64,000 bases of DNA, from assembly GCF_016785945.1 (NCBI RefSeq), contig NZ_JAEMEF010000001.1, positions 124,001 through 188,000 of the forward strand, read 5' to 3'. Below, one piece after another: positions 1-8,815 of the stretch. Every line of letters starts with the position of its first letter. The stretch's first letter is position 1. A model generated the notes under the pieces. It was not told where the DNA came from, ran no database searches, and saw nothing but the letters and a program-made list of their open reading frames with translations. The stretch is from Olleya sediminilitoris (lineage in GTDB: Bacteria > Bacteroidota > Bacteroidia > Flavobacteriales > Flavobacteriaceae). Position numbers and translations under genes: made by a program.

Positions 1-114
1 ATATTCTCTGAGTTTGGGACAACTTTTGCAAAGTTTAATTCAGATGCATTAACACCTGCAGAAAAAATACACAATCAGTTTACTGTAAATATTGGAGCTG
101 TATTTAATCTATAA
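1..114 (+). CDS. C-terminal end of a probable outer-membrane beta-barrel protein (partial)
   Basis: The frame is open from base 1 to a TAA at 112-114 and gives the last 37 residues of a protein whose start lies outside the window. The tail alternates hydrophobic and polar residues (FTVNIGAVFNL at the end), as in the last strand of a Bacteroidota outer-membrane barrel with an aromatic residue near the C-terminus. A terminator hairpin follows at 138-168. The fragment is too short to assign a family, so the barrel call is inference. Confidence 0.55.
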   Translation: MFSEFGTTFAKFNSDALTPAEKIHNQFTVNIGAVFNL

Positions 115-137
115 TTAGATATAAACATCATAAAACA

Positions 138-168
138 AAAGCCTTTTATTTTAATTATGAAAGGCTTT
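138..168. terminator. Bidirectional rho-independent terminator
   Basis: A 9-bp perfect stem, AAAGCCTTT (138-146) pairing with AAAGGCTTT (160-168), is followed by a run of T on the plus strand and has a run of A on the other side. It sits between the rightward gene ending at 114 and the leftward recX ending at 178, so it can serve both. Confidence 0.8.
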
Positions 169-177
169 TTTTTATGT

Positions 178-651
178 CTAAAAAATAAGCTCATTAGCTT
201 TATCATAAACTAAATAATTCTCCCAACCTCTATACAATAGGTAGTCTATTAATTTTTTCTTTTTCTTATAATTATCAGTTTCTTTTAACGAAGCTTCTTT
301 TTTTTCTGCTAAAGCATTAAAAACCTCAAGATATTCCTCTTCATCAATATCGTTAAGCGCTTGATCTATATTATACTTAGTAATTTCTTTTCGTTTCAAC
401 TCAAGTGCAATACGACGTTTACCCCATTTTTTAATTCTAAATTTACCGCTAGCAAAAGATTTAGCAAAACGTGTCTCATTTAAAAATTTATGCTCTAAAA
501 GATGTACAATTATAACATCTGAAGCTTCAGGTATCATATTCATGTTTTTCAATTTTTGCTTGACTTCTTGATGACAACGCTCTTGATAAGCACAATAATA
601 CTCTAGCTTTTTTTTAGCTTCTTCTACTGAAAACGATTGGGTTGATTTCAT
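178..651 (-). CDS. recX: Regulatory protein RecX
   Basis: This 157-residue protein has the length and all-helical, very basic make-up of RecX, which binds RecA filaments and limits RecA activity in the cytoplasm. The three tandem three-helix repeats are visible: an N-terminal part with the YQERCHQEVKQKL segment (about 22-34), a central part with ETRFAKSF and the basic WGKRRIALELKRK segment (about 59-90), and a C-terminal repeat ending in YLLYRGWENYLV. It begins 24 bases after the TonB receptor stop and is the last gene of a leftward set that also includes recO, so two recombination genes share one transcript. No recA is in the window. Confidence 0.85.
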   Translation of the reverse strand: MKSTQSFSVEEAKKKLEYYCAYQERCHQEVKQKLKNMNMIPEASDVIIVHLLEHKFLNETRFAKSFASGKFRIKKWGKRRIALELKRKEITKYNIDQALNDIDEEEYLEVFNALAEKKEASLKETDNYKKKKKLIDYLLYRGWENYLVYDKANELIF

Positions 652-675
652 GTTATAAAAATAAATAACTAGTAT

Positions 676-3081
676 TTATAAACTATACTTTAATGATACT
701 ATTAAGTTTCTGCCAGGAGCAGCAATACCTGATGAATACGTTTTATATCGTTGGTCTGTAATGTTCTCTAGAGCTGTTGTTATGGTAACATCTTCACCTA
801 ATTGATATTGCGTTCTTAAATTTAAAGTATACCAAGCGGGAGCGTAAGGATTACCGTTTTCATCTAATGCATAAATATAATCCTTTTCATACTCAGAAGG
901 TGCCAATTGCTCAAACGATAAGGCATCATTATAATTAATAAAACCATCAACTTTAAACTTATTTTTTTGCCAAATTAAATGCGTATTTCCAAAATTTGGA
1001 GCGACATGCCTAACAGGTAACTCAATCCCTTCAGTTTCTTCTGTTCCTCCAATGACATTATACTGTGAAGTTAATTTTAAAGCTTTAGAAAAATTAATCT
1101 GAGCACCAATTTCAAAACCATAAATCCATGATTTGGAAGCATTTTGTATGGATTGCACATTACTTAACTCACCATCATATATAATTTGCGATTGTCCATT
1201 TAAAGTACCATCACGTCTTACTAAAGCATTATCTAAATACGTATAATACGTTGCCATATCTAAAATAAAAGTCTTATCAAAATCTAATTTTAATCCTAAT
1301 TCACCACTGTAAGCGTATTCTGGATCTAAATTATTATTAGGCACTACTACAGACCCTGGTTCTGAGTCAAACACCTTGCCTATATCGTCTATATTAGGCG
1401 CTCTAAAGGCTGACGATAAGTTAAATTTCCATTGTAATAATTGGTTAGGTGACCATGTAACACCTGCTGTTCCTGTTAATGCATTAGACGTATTATCTGA
1501 TTCTGAAAATGGCAAATTTAAATACACATTATTAGCAGTGAAATCTGCCTTCTGAGTCACAGTATTGTAGCGTAAACCGGATTGAAACACAAACTTTTGA
1601 TTTGGTTTGTACTTATAACTTGCATAAAGAGCAGCACTACTCCAAGTTGATCCATCAGGATACCTTGACACTGTTGGTTGTGTTGTATTATCATCTATAT
1701 ACTCTGTAAAGCCAATAGATCCAACTGTATTATAAACATACTCAAAACCATAGAATAAAAAGGAGGTTTCATTTAAAGCTTTTTCAAAATCTATATTAAA
1801 AGACAATGCATCTACAGACTCTTCTCTAACACTTCTTTCATTATCCTGAAAATCTCTATCCATTCTACTTTCCTGAAAGTTTTGATAAGCCAATGTTGTT
1901 TTTATATTATCATAAAAAGTCGCTTGGCTACTTCTTTTAACAACATTAAGATTGGTCATAAACCATTTTTGTGGACCATAATTCCACTCGGCTGACCTTA
2001 GATTTTCACCTCTATATCTAATAAGTCTATCATATCTAGAATAATCAGAAGTTGCTGTATAAAAAATACCCAATCCAAAATCTAAATCTTCAGCAGCTTT
2101 ATAACTTACCTTTTGCATTAGATTAATTTGATCATAACCCGTAAATTTTTGAATACGACTGTCATTGTTTTGGATAATGACATCTTGATTATTTTGAGTT
2201 ACTACATATTCTGGTCTTAAATAATCTTCAGGACCATGGCTTCCCATTTTTAAATCATTAAAATCTGTATAACTCACATTAGTTAAGAAAGCCCATTTTT
2301 TATAGCCTAAATTAAGATCTAAATGTGCGGTTTTTTCTTGACTTGCAGTTGCATACCTCAACATTACATTACTTTTGATCTCTAAGGTATCTGATAAAGA
2401 AAATTCTGGTTTTTTGGTATAGAAACTCATAACTCCACCTATGGCATCACTACCATAAATAATAGATCCAGCACCTAAGGTAACTTCTGTATTTTGAATA
2501 GATAATGGGTCTATTGATATAACATTTTGAAGGTTTCCACCTCTAAAAATAGCATTATTCATACGCACACCATCAACAGTAATCAATAAACGATTGGTCG
2601 AAAACCCTCTAATCATTGGGCTTCCTCCTCCTAATTGACTTTTTTGCATATAAACCTGTCCTGTAGCTTCTAACAGATCTGCACTTGTTTGTGGATTGTT
2701 AAAACTTATATTTTTAGCAGTGACAGTCGTTATTGTTTTTGGTATATCTTTTTTTCTTTGACCAAAATTAGACGCAGAGATGACAATCTCGTCCAACCCT
2801 TGCTGACTGTCTACCAAATAAACGACACCATTTACAGCTTCCTTATTGACCTGTTTTAATTGATGGGTTATATGTTGAAAATAAATAGTTTCGTTATGCA
2901 AAAACCTATCCAAAGAAGCTTCTCCATTTAGATTAGTTATTTCGCTTTTAGTTTGTTCTTTATTGTAAATAGCAACACCAAAAATTGGTTGTTTAGTAGT
3001 TTTATTAAGCACTTTTATAGTCTGAGAAGACATAGATATAGTGAAAAACAAAAGGATAAACATGCTTATTATAAACTTCAT
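676..3081 (-). CDS. TonB-dependent receptor, hemoglobin/transferrin-receptor type
   Basis: About 801 residues from the ATG at 3081. An in-frame ATG lies seven codons upstream at 3102, but it falls inside recO and adds residues ahead of the signal peptide (MKFIISMFILLFF...SSQ), so 3081 is preferred. After the signal peptide comes a carboxypeptidase-regulatory-like beta domain (about 20-85), a TonB box LDEIVISA (about 95), a plug, and a 22-strand barrel. The plug segment SPMIRGFSTNRLLITVDGVR resembles the heme/hemoglobin receptor family, and the barrel has FRAP followed by a PNNNLDPE segment. It probably imports heme or another iron compound; the substrate is inferred. It lies between recO and recX in one apparent operon, an unusual place for a receptor. 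Confidence 0.85.
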   Translation of the reverse strand: MKFIISMFILLFFTISMSSQTIKVLNKTTKQPIFGVAIYNKEQTKSEITNLNGEASLDRFLHNETIYFQHITHQLKQVNKEAVNGVVYLVDSQQGLDEIVISASNFGQRKKDIPKTITTVTAKNISFNNPQTSADLLEATGQVYMQKSQLGGGSPMIRGFSTNRLLITVDGVRMNNAIFRGGNLQNVISIDPLSIQNTEVTLGAGSIIYGSDAIGGVMSFYTKKPEFSLSDTLEIKSNVMLRYATASQEKTAHLDLNLGYKKWAFLTNVSYTDFNDLKMGSHGPEDYLRPEYVVTQNNQDVIIQNNDSRIQKFTGYDQINLMQKVSYKAAEDLDFGLGIFYTATSDYSRYDRLIRYRGENLRSAEWNYGPQKWFMTNLNVVKRSSQATFYDNIKTTLAYQNFQESRMDRDFQDNERSVREESVDALSFNIDFEKALNETSFLFYGFEYVYNTVGSIGFTEYIDDNTTQPTVSRYPDGSTWSSAALYASYKYKPNQKFVFQSGLRYNTVTQKADFTANNVYLNLPFSESDNTSNALTGTAGVTWSPNQLLQWKFNLSSAFRAPNIDDIGKVFDSEPGSVVVPNNNLDPEYAYSGELGLKLDFDKTFILDMATYYTYLDNALVRRDGTLNGQSQIIYDGELSNVQSIQNASKSWIYGFEIGAQINFSKALKLTSQYNVIGGTEETEGIELPVRHVAPNFGNTHLIWQKNKFKVDGFINYNDALSFEQLAPSEYEKDYIYALDENGNPYAPAWYTLNLRTQYQLGEDVTITTALENITDQRYKTYSSGIAAPGRNLIVSLKYSL

Positions 3082-3085
3082 ATTT

Positions 3086-3808
3086 TTAATTAAATACGTC
3101 ATTAAGGATTTGTAAAGATTTTGGCTTTTTAAAATTGCCTAAATGTAACTCAAAATACACTAATATAAGTGTTAAAAAAGATTGTCTTTGTTTAGCATTA
3201 ACTTTTATAGTATGTAGCTCATCAAATGTTGTACCTAACAATTGTTTTAGGAGTGCTAAATTTTGACCAGATACATTATGTTTTGAAATACTTAACTCTT
3301 GAAAATCTCCGTCTTGTAAATTAAAAGACGTTGCTGTTTCAATGTTTGTTTGATCAGGATAAAACCCTAAATATTTAGTAAGTTCTAACAGAAATAATAA
3401 ATGAAAATTGGCATAATCATCATTAGCATCTAACCATTGTAAGGTGGCTTGTAAATAGCTATATAAAGGATCATTTTGTTCTTCTTCTTGAAGTGCATTT
3501 GACAATACTTCAGCAAGAAACATAACTATAGCACTTTTTAAAATATTTGTATGCAATGAGGTATATAAAAAATCTGTTTTTATATCTTTTATATATTGTA
3601 GAGAACGGTTGGATTTATAGTCTGTAATTAATTGTAATTGAGATAATGGCTGAAAATAAGCCACCTTTTTATTACTTTTTTTGGAGGCTAAAACTCCTTT
3701 TAATAAATAGCTAACCACACCTTGTTTTTGGGTATAGCATTTTACTATCAGGTCGTTATCTTTAAACCTTAACTTTGAGAGTACAATTGCATTTGTTGGC
3801 GTTAACAT
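3086..3808 (-). CDS. recO: DNA repair protein RecO
   Basis: 240 residues, the usual length. RecO works with RecF/RecR to load RecA on gapped DNA. The N-terminal OB-fold strand pattern is clear (TNAIVLSKLRFKDNDLIVKC, then QKQGVVSYLLKGV), followed by the helical C-terminal domain. Its start overlaps the stop of the PorZ-like gene in a TAATG arrangement (one shared base at 3808), so translation is probably coupled. The downstream receptor starts 5 bases beyond its stop. Confidence 0.92.
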   Translation of the reverse strand: MLTPTNAIVLSKLRFKDNDLIVKCYTQKQGVVSYLLKGVLASKKSNKKVAYFQPLSQLQLITDYKSNRSLQYIKDIKTDFLYTSLHTNILKSAIVMFLAEVLSNALQEEEQNDPLYSYLQATLQWLDANDDYANFHLLFLLELTKYLGFYPDQTNIETATSFNLQDGDFQELSISKHNVSGQNLALLKQLLGTTFDELHTIKVNAKQRQSFLTLILVYFELHLGNFKKPKSLQILNDVFN

Positions 3809-6171
3809 TATCTAACAACCATTACTTTTAGCACTTTGGTTTCAAAAGTATCTAAATCGTTTAGCATTATTAAGTATACACCAGAAGCGACAATGTTTCC
3901 GCCAAGGTTTTTACCATTCCATAGTGCTGTTCCTCCATCAATTTCTAAATTATACCCTTTAAATCTTGAGTTTGTATTTGTTTCGGCTTCAGCCACTAGA
4001 TTTCCTTCAATATCTAATATTTTAATATTTACATTTTCTGACAAGTCTCTAATTTTAACTTTATCACTTATTATATTAAAATTTGGCCTTACAGGATTTG
4101 GGTAAACATAAGCGTTTTCTAACGTTACTTGAGGTTTTGAGGCTTCCGATTTATAGGATACCATACCTTTATCTGTTGCGATATACACAATACCATTGAC
4201 ATCGTCAATATCAACATCTAAAATATCATTTGTTGGCAAAGGGGAGTTGTCTTTTGTAAAATGAAAAATAGTCTCTTGTCCATCTGACGAAAAATAGTAT
4301 AAACCTGTATCTAATGTTGCGACCCATTTATTATTAGACCCATCAACTTCTATATCTGTTATGTATTGCTGAAACAAAAGCTCTCTAGCTATACCATCAT
4401 CCAAAACCACAATGTTGTCCACCTCTGCTTCTCCATTTACAAATTGGTCTGTGTTATAAACAATTCTTAACCCCTTATCTGTACCAAGCCAAAGTTGACC
4501 GTTATTGTCTATTGTAAGTGTTTTTACAGATGGAGAAGGCATACCTTCTTCCTCTTCTGAAAGGTGATTAAAGGTAATGTTATTACCATTTTTATTTAGC
4601 CCTATTATTCCAAAACGATGGGTTCCTAAAAAAAAGTTTCCTGAGTCATCAAACACAGTATCAAAAAAACCGTTTTCATCAAAAGGATCAGGAATAACAT
4701 CCTGAAAACTAAAAGAAGACCATTGGTTGTTTGAGTAAATATTTAAAGGTTTGTCTACTCTTCCATTCATAACCCAAAGTTCACCATCTTCATTAAAAAC
4801 AGCTTTAGAGGTCAAATAAAAATTTGAGTAAAATGGGGATAAAGTACTATTATCTTGATTAAAATAATTAGTTATCTCTCTGTTAGTCAACTCTATTAAT
4901 CCTGAACCATAAGAGGTCACATAGACTTGATTTACATTAAATGGATTAATTACAATTCCTGTTAAAAAAAATGGATTAGCGACTGACTCATTAAAGGTTT
5001 TGTAAGGAATATTATCCCATTCTTCAGAATTAAAATAACTAAGGCCTGTACGTCTATAATCTCCAATTTCAAAGTTTAAAATAGCATTGTGCCCTCCATG
5101 TGTTCCCCAAAGATGATTTCCATTAATATTAATCTGAAAAAATCTGTTTTTTAATGGACCAGTAGGATGAATTTCTTCATAAACATCTTGATCAAAATAC
5201 GATGTTTTTAAAATACCTAATCCAGCATTACCAGAATTTACAATAGCTTTGGTACCAATAAAGACTTCATCTTGATTAGCTATTAATGCTGTATTTAAAT
5301 TAGAATATTCTGAAACATCAATTATTGTACTATACACTTCACTAAAATCATTACTATATACTTTTACAAGATTAGTAGCAGTAATTACTAAATGATTATC
5401 AACAGATTTAAAATCTGACACAGTACCTTGGATAGTTGTTTTTTCTATAAAATTACTATTTACAACTTCATATATTTTATTATTACTTAAAGCTGCATAT
5501 AAATTATCTTGTACTTTTTGTATACCAACCCAATTATTTGCGTTAATACTTTGCCACTCTGCAGCATCAATCAAATTAGGGTTTGCTAACTCTCCTTTAT
5601 ACATACCTTGCGAAGAAGCTGCATGAATAAATCCATTAAAAACAGTTGTTTGATTGACATTAATCTGAGTATTATTTGGACCAATATAATAAGTATCACC
5701 AAATTCTAATTGATTAATGTCATAAACAGAAATACCAAAACCCGTTGATATGTATACAACATCTTCAAATCTATAAAATTGATTTATTTTTTTACTAGCA
5801 GCAGGTATGGTTTGCTTTTCTAATATATCAACAACACTAAAAACAGAATTATCAATTTCATCATAAACCTGAATCAAACCGTTGTCATAACCAATTAATA
5901 AAATTGATTTATCTTCAATATATAAAACCGTTGTAATATCATCTCCTGACAAACCATTAATAGTGGATATTGTATGTATTTCTCTAGAAATAAAATCATA
6001 TGTAAACACTGCATTTGTTGCTGCCACATATAATTTTTCTTGTGATTTAGTAACATCCTTTATATCTAGATAGCTGTAATGTCCCGTCCAATCAGCTGTA
6101 AAATCTTGCGCAAAATTAGCTGTAGTATTAGCAAATACCAACAAACATAAGACTATCTTTAAAATGCGCAT
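3808..6171 (-). CDS. porZ: PorZ-like type IX secretion system protein, two beta-propellers and a T9SS sorting domain
   Basis: 787 residues with a signal peptide (MRILKIVLCLLVFANTTANFAQ). It has two successive beta-propeller regions of the two-component-regulator type (roughly 25-330 and 330-690), with repeated units such as GNFFLGTHRFGI, GQLWLGTDKGL and GIVYIATDKGM. A type A C-terminal sorting domain runs from about 700, with YPNPVRPNF and the final ASGVYL..KVLKVMVVR. Two propellers plus this domain and close to 780 residues match PorZ of Porphyromonas gingivalis, which sits at the cell surface and helps the attachment complex deliver anionic LPS to type IX cargo. Linkage to recO supports this reading. 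It leads the leftward operon and is divergent from the MBOAT gene. An ordinary T9SS-secreted propeller protein is the alternative. Confidence 0.72.
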   Translation of the reverse strand: MRILKIVLCLLVFANTTANFAQDFTADWTGHYSYLDIKDVTKSQEKLYVAATNAVFTYDFISREIHTISTINGLSGDDITTVLYIEDKSILLIGYDNGLIQVYDEIDNSVFSVVDILEKQTIPAASKKINQFYRFEDVVYISTGFGISVYDINQLEFGDTYYIGPNNTQINVNQTTVFNGFIHAASSQGMYKGELANPNLIDAAEWQSINANNWVGIQKVQDNLYAALSNNKIYEVVNSNFIEKTTIQGTVSDFKSVDNHLVITATNLVKVYSNDFSEVYSTIIDVSEYSNLNTALIANQDEVFIGTKAIVNSGNAGLGILKTSYFDQDVYEEIHPTGPLKNRFFQININGNHLWGTHGGHNAILNFEIGDYRRTGLSYFNSEEWDNIPYKTFNESVANPFFLTGIVINPFNVNQVYVTSYGSGLIELTNREITNYFNQDNSTLSPFYSNFYLTSKAVFNEDGELWVMNGRVDKPLNIYSNNQWSSFSFQDVIPDPFDENGFFDTVFDDSGNFFLGTHRFGIIGLNKNGNNITFNHLSEEEEGMPSPSVKTLTIDNNGQLWLGTDKGLRIVYNTDQFVNGEAEVDNIVVLDDGIARELLFQQYITDIEVDGSNNKWVATLDTGLYYFSSDGQETIFHFTKDNSPLPTNDILDVDIDDVNGIVYIATDKGMVSYKSEASKPQVTLENAYVYPNPVRPNFNIISDKVKIRDLSENVNIKILDIEGNLVAEAETNTNSRFKGYNLEIDGGTALWNGKNLGGNIVASGVYLIMLNDLDTFETKVLKVMVVR

Positions 6172-6254
6172 TATTATATTTTTTAAGCTATATTAATCAA
6201 AAACCAAAATTACTGATTATTATTGTATTTTAAGTTAGCTTTTTAGTAAACAAT

Positions 6255-7673
6255 ATGCTATTTACAGACCCTGTTTTTTTATTTTTATTTCTGCCAATTG
6301 CATTATGCTTCTATTATCTAGCACCTAAAAATCTTAAGAATTTAGTCCTCCTAATATTTAGCTTAGCTTTTTATACTTGGGGAGAAAAAAACTTAGTTTT
6401 ACTGCTTTTAATTTCAGCTTCTGTAGATTATTCTGCAGGCTTATTAATTAAAAATGGGTATAAAAAAACAGGCCTTTATACATCTTTATTTTTTAATTTA
6501 GGAATTCTTTTATATTTTAAATACGCTTACTTTATAACTTATAATACTTCATTATTATTAAATAGTACGTTTAATATTTCGTTTTCAACAATTGAAGTTA
6601 TATTACCAATTGGAATAAGTTTTTTTACTTTTCAAACAATGTCCTACACTTTAGATGTGTACCAAGGAAAAATTAAAGCTAATAATAACTTTATAGATTT
6701 TGCTTGCTATATAACGATGTTTCCACAATTAATTGCAGGACCTATAGTTAGGTATACAGACATTAAATACAATCTGAAAAATAAACATTTTGGTTCACAT
6801 CAATTTTACAAAGGATGTAAACGCTTTATAATCGGATTATCAAAAAAAATGCTAATAGCAAACAATTGTGCCTTTTTTGCAGACGCTGCTTTTAATTTAC
6901 CCAATGAGGAGTTGTCTATACTTGTTGCTTGGTTAGGTCTAATTTGTTATGCACTACAAATTTATTTTGATTTTTCTGGATATTCTGATATGGCAATTGG
7001 TTTAGGACTAATGTTTGGCTTTACTTTTCCAGAAAATTTTAACTATCCTTATATTTCTAAATCTATAAAATCATTTTGGAGACGTTGGCATATGACTTTA
7101 TCTAGATGGTTTAAAGATTATTTATACATACCGTTAGGCGGAAATAGAAAAACCAAGACTAGAACTTATATTAATTTACTAATTGTATTTACACTAACAG
7201 GATTATGGCATGGAGCCAATTGGACATTTCTAATTTGGGGATTATGGCATGGTTTATTTTTAATTATTGAAAGACTTGGTTTTAATAACATATTAAAACA
7301 AACACATTCAGCTATTGCACATTGTTACACATTGTTGGTTATTCTCTTAGGCTGGGTGTTTTTTAGAAGTGAAACACTTGAACAAGCAACCTACTTTTTA
7401 GTAAAACTTTTCAGCTTTAACAGCAAAACCAATTACGACTATTTTAATTTTTATTTTACTACAGAAGTAGTATTGGCTTTAATAATTGGTTTGATTTTAT
7501 CAACGTCCATAGACAAGAAAATAGTTTGTTTTTTTAACAAACAAACTAAAAGCAGTGTTATTTACCAATCCTATGTTATAACAAAATCATTAGCATTATT
7601 AGCCTTGCTTTGGCTATGCTACTATTACATAGCAACTAATGCATACAACCCTTTCATATATTTTAAATTCTAA
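6255..7673 (+). CDS. MBOAT-family O-acyltransferase (AlgI/DltB type)
   Basis: 472 residues, almost wholly membrane-embedded, with about 10-12 predicted helices. The MBOAT hallmark is present: GLWHGANW with the probable catalytic His319 and a second WHG at His332. Upstream are the typical FPQLIAGPIVRYTD, DFSGYSDMAIGLGLMFGF and FWRRWHMTLSRWFKDYLYIPLGGNR segments of AlgI-like proteins. These enzymes carry an acetyl group across the inner membrane for transfer to an exported polysaccharide. The AlgX-like gene begins one base after its stop, so the two form a unit. No polysaccharide synthesis gene is adjacent, so the acceptor is unknown. Confidence 0.9.
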   Translation: MLFTDPVFLFLFLPIALCFYYLAPKNLKNLVLLIFSLAFYTWGEKNLVLLLLISASVDYSAGLLIKNGYKKTGLYTSLFFNLGILLYFKYAYFITYNTSLLLNSTFNISFSTIEVILPIGISFFTFQTMSYTLDVYQGKIKANNNFIDFACYITMFPQLIAGPIVRYTDIKYNLKNKHFGSHQFYKGCKRFIIGLSKKMLIANNCAFFADAAFNLPNEELSILVAWLGLICYALQIYFDFSGYSDMAIGLGLMFGFTFPENFNYPYISKSIKSFWRRWHMTLSRWFKDYLYIPLGGNRKTKTRTYINLLIVFTLTGLWHGANWTFLIWGLWHGLFLIIERLGFNNILKQTHSAIAHCYTLLVILLGWVFFRSETLEQATYFLVKLFSFNSKTNYDYFNFYFTTEVVLALIIGLILSTSIDKKIVCFFNKQTKSSVIYQSYVITKSLALLALLWLCYYYIATNAYNPFIYFKF

Positions 7674-7674
7674 A

Positions 7675-8769
7675 ATGATGCAGTTTAAAAATTTAAAATA
7701 TAGATTATTTATTGCTTCATTTTTAATAATGCTTTTAGCACCTAATATTGTCATGCTTTTGGGAATAGAAAAAAGCATGACTAATAATGAAAACACACAA
7801 TTTGAAACACCTCCTAAATTCAATTTTAAAAACATTGGATTAACATTAAAAAATTACAAAAGTTACTATTTAGGCAATTATGGATTAAAAAAAACATTTG
7901 TTAATCAATACCTCAATTTTAAATCTGAAATTTTAAACGAAAACCCATTACCCAACAAAGTGGTAATTGGACATGATAATTGGTACTATTTAGGAGATTC
8001 ATACAAACAAGTCTTAACTAATACCTTTGAGTCCCAATATAAAAAAAGACAAATCCTAAAAGTTGTAAAAAATATTAAAACTCTTTCTGAATACTTAAAA
8101 GAAAACAACATCGAGTTTTATATAACTGTAGCACCAAACAAACATAGCATTTACAAAGAGTATCTACCTTATCAGTTATCTAACAGCAACACGTTTTATA
8201 ATCAAATTAAAAAAGAATTTGAAGTTAATAACATTAATTATATTGATTTACAACAAACACTATTAAGTCATAAAGAAGAAAACAAACTATATCATAAAAC
8301 TGATTCTCACTGGAATAACTTAGGAGCATTCTATGCGTATCAAGAGGTTATAAAAACCATTAATAAAACTAATATTATAGATCAAGTGCTTTTAAAAGAC
8401 TACACTGTAAGTAGCTCAATAAAACCTGTTAATCATTTATCTAAAATGATTAACATCAATAAAAGGGAAAAAGTGTTTGATTTGAATGAAAGAAAACCAA
8501 GTAAAGTTGATACTATATCTTCAAAATATGATGATTTAACGTATTATAATCCTAATAAAAAACTAAAGTTACTTATGAGTAGAGATTCCTTTAGTGATGC
8601 ATGGATCCCATTTTTTAACACTAGCTTTAATCAAACTAAATACATAAAAAATTACAACCAAATATCCACTAAATTAATCAAAGATTACAAACCCGATATT
8701 GTCATTTACGAAATTGTAGAACGCAATCTTCCCTACTTAACAAAACCTTTATTAATAAAACACCCTTAA
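7675..8769 (+). CDS. AlgX/AlgJ-like SGNH acetyltransferase partner of the MBOAT protein
   Basis: 364 residues from the ATG at 7675, which follows the MBOAT stop by one base. A longer frame from 7639 overlaps that gene and is not preferred. There is one N-terminal membrane anchor (about 8-30), then a periplasmic domain. The SGNH-type catalytic elements are TDSHWN (Asp210, His212) and SRDSF (Ser305), as in AlgJ/AlgX, which complete O-acetylation of alginate in Pseudomonas. The VVIGHDNWYYLGDS and VAPNKHSIYKEYLP segments also fit. The terminator palindrome overlaps its stop codon. Function follows from family and neighbour; the polymer is not known. Confidence 0.82.
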   Translation: MMQFKNLKYRLFIASFLIMLLAPNIVMLLGIEKSMTNNENTQFETPPKFNFKNIGLTLKNYKSYYLGNYGLKKTFVNQYLNFKSEILNENPLPNKVVIGHDNWYYLGDSYKQVLTNTFESQYKKRQILKVVKNIKTLSEYLKENNIEFYITVAPNKHSIYKEYLPYQLSNSNTFYNQIKKEFEVNNINYIDLQQTLLSHKEENKLYHKTDSHWNNLGAFYAYQEVIKTINKTNIIDQVLLKDYTVSSSIKPVNHLSKMININKREKVFDLNERKPSKVDTISSKYDDLTYYNPNKKLKLLMSRDSFSDAWIPFFNTSFNQTKYIKNYNQISTKLIKDYKPDIVIYEIVERNLPYLTKPLLIKHP

Positions 8770-8795
8770 TCTTTTAAAAGATTAAGGGTGTTTTT
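8761..8795 (+). terminator. Terminator: perfect 30-base palindrome with T-run
   Basis: Bases 8761-8790 form a perfect inverted repeat (15 + 15 bases, CACCCTTAATCTTTT and its complement) followed by TTTTT. It includes the stop codon of the AlgX-like gene at 8767-8769 and also faces the end of gdhA. Confidence 0.88.
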
Positions 8796-8815
8796 AAGCT
8801 ATTTGTATATTAGAA

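Noticed and set aside
8761-8790. Perfect 30-base palindrome as a possible operator or integration site
   Set aside because: It overlaps a stop codon, is followed by TTTTT and lies between convergent genes, which fits a terminator better.
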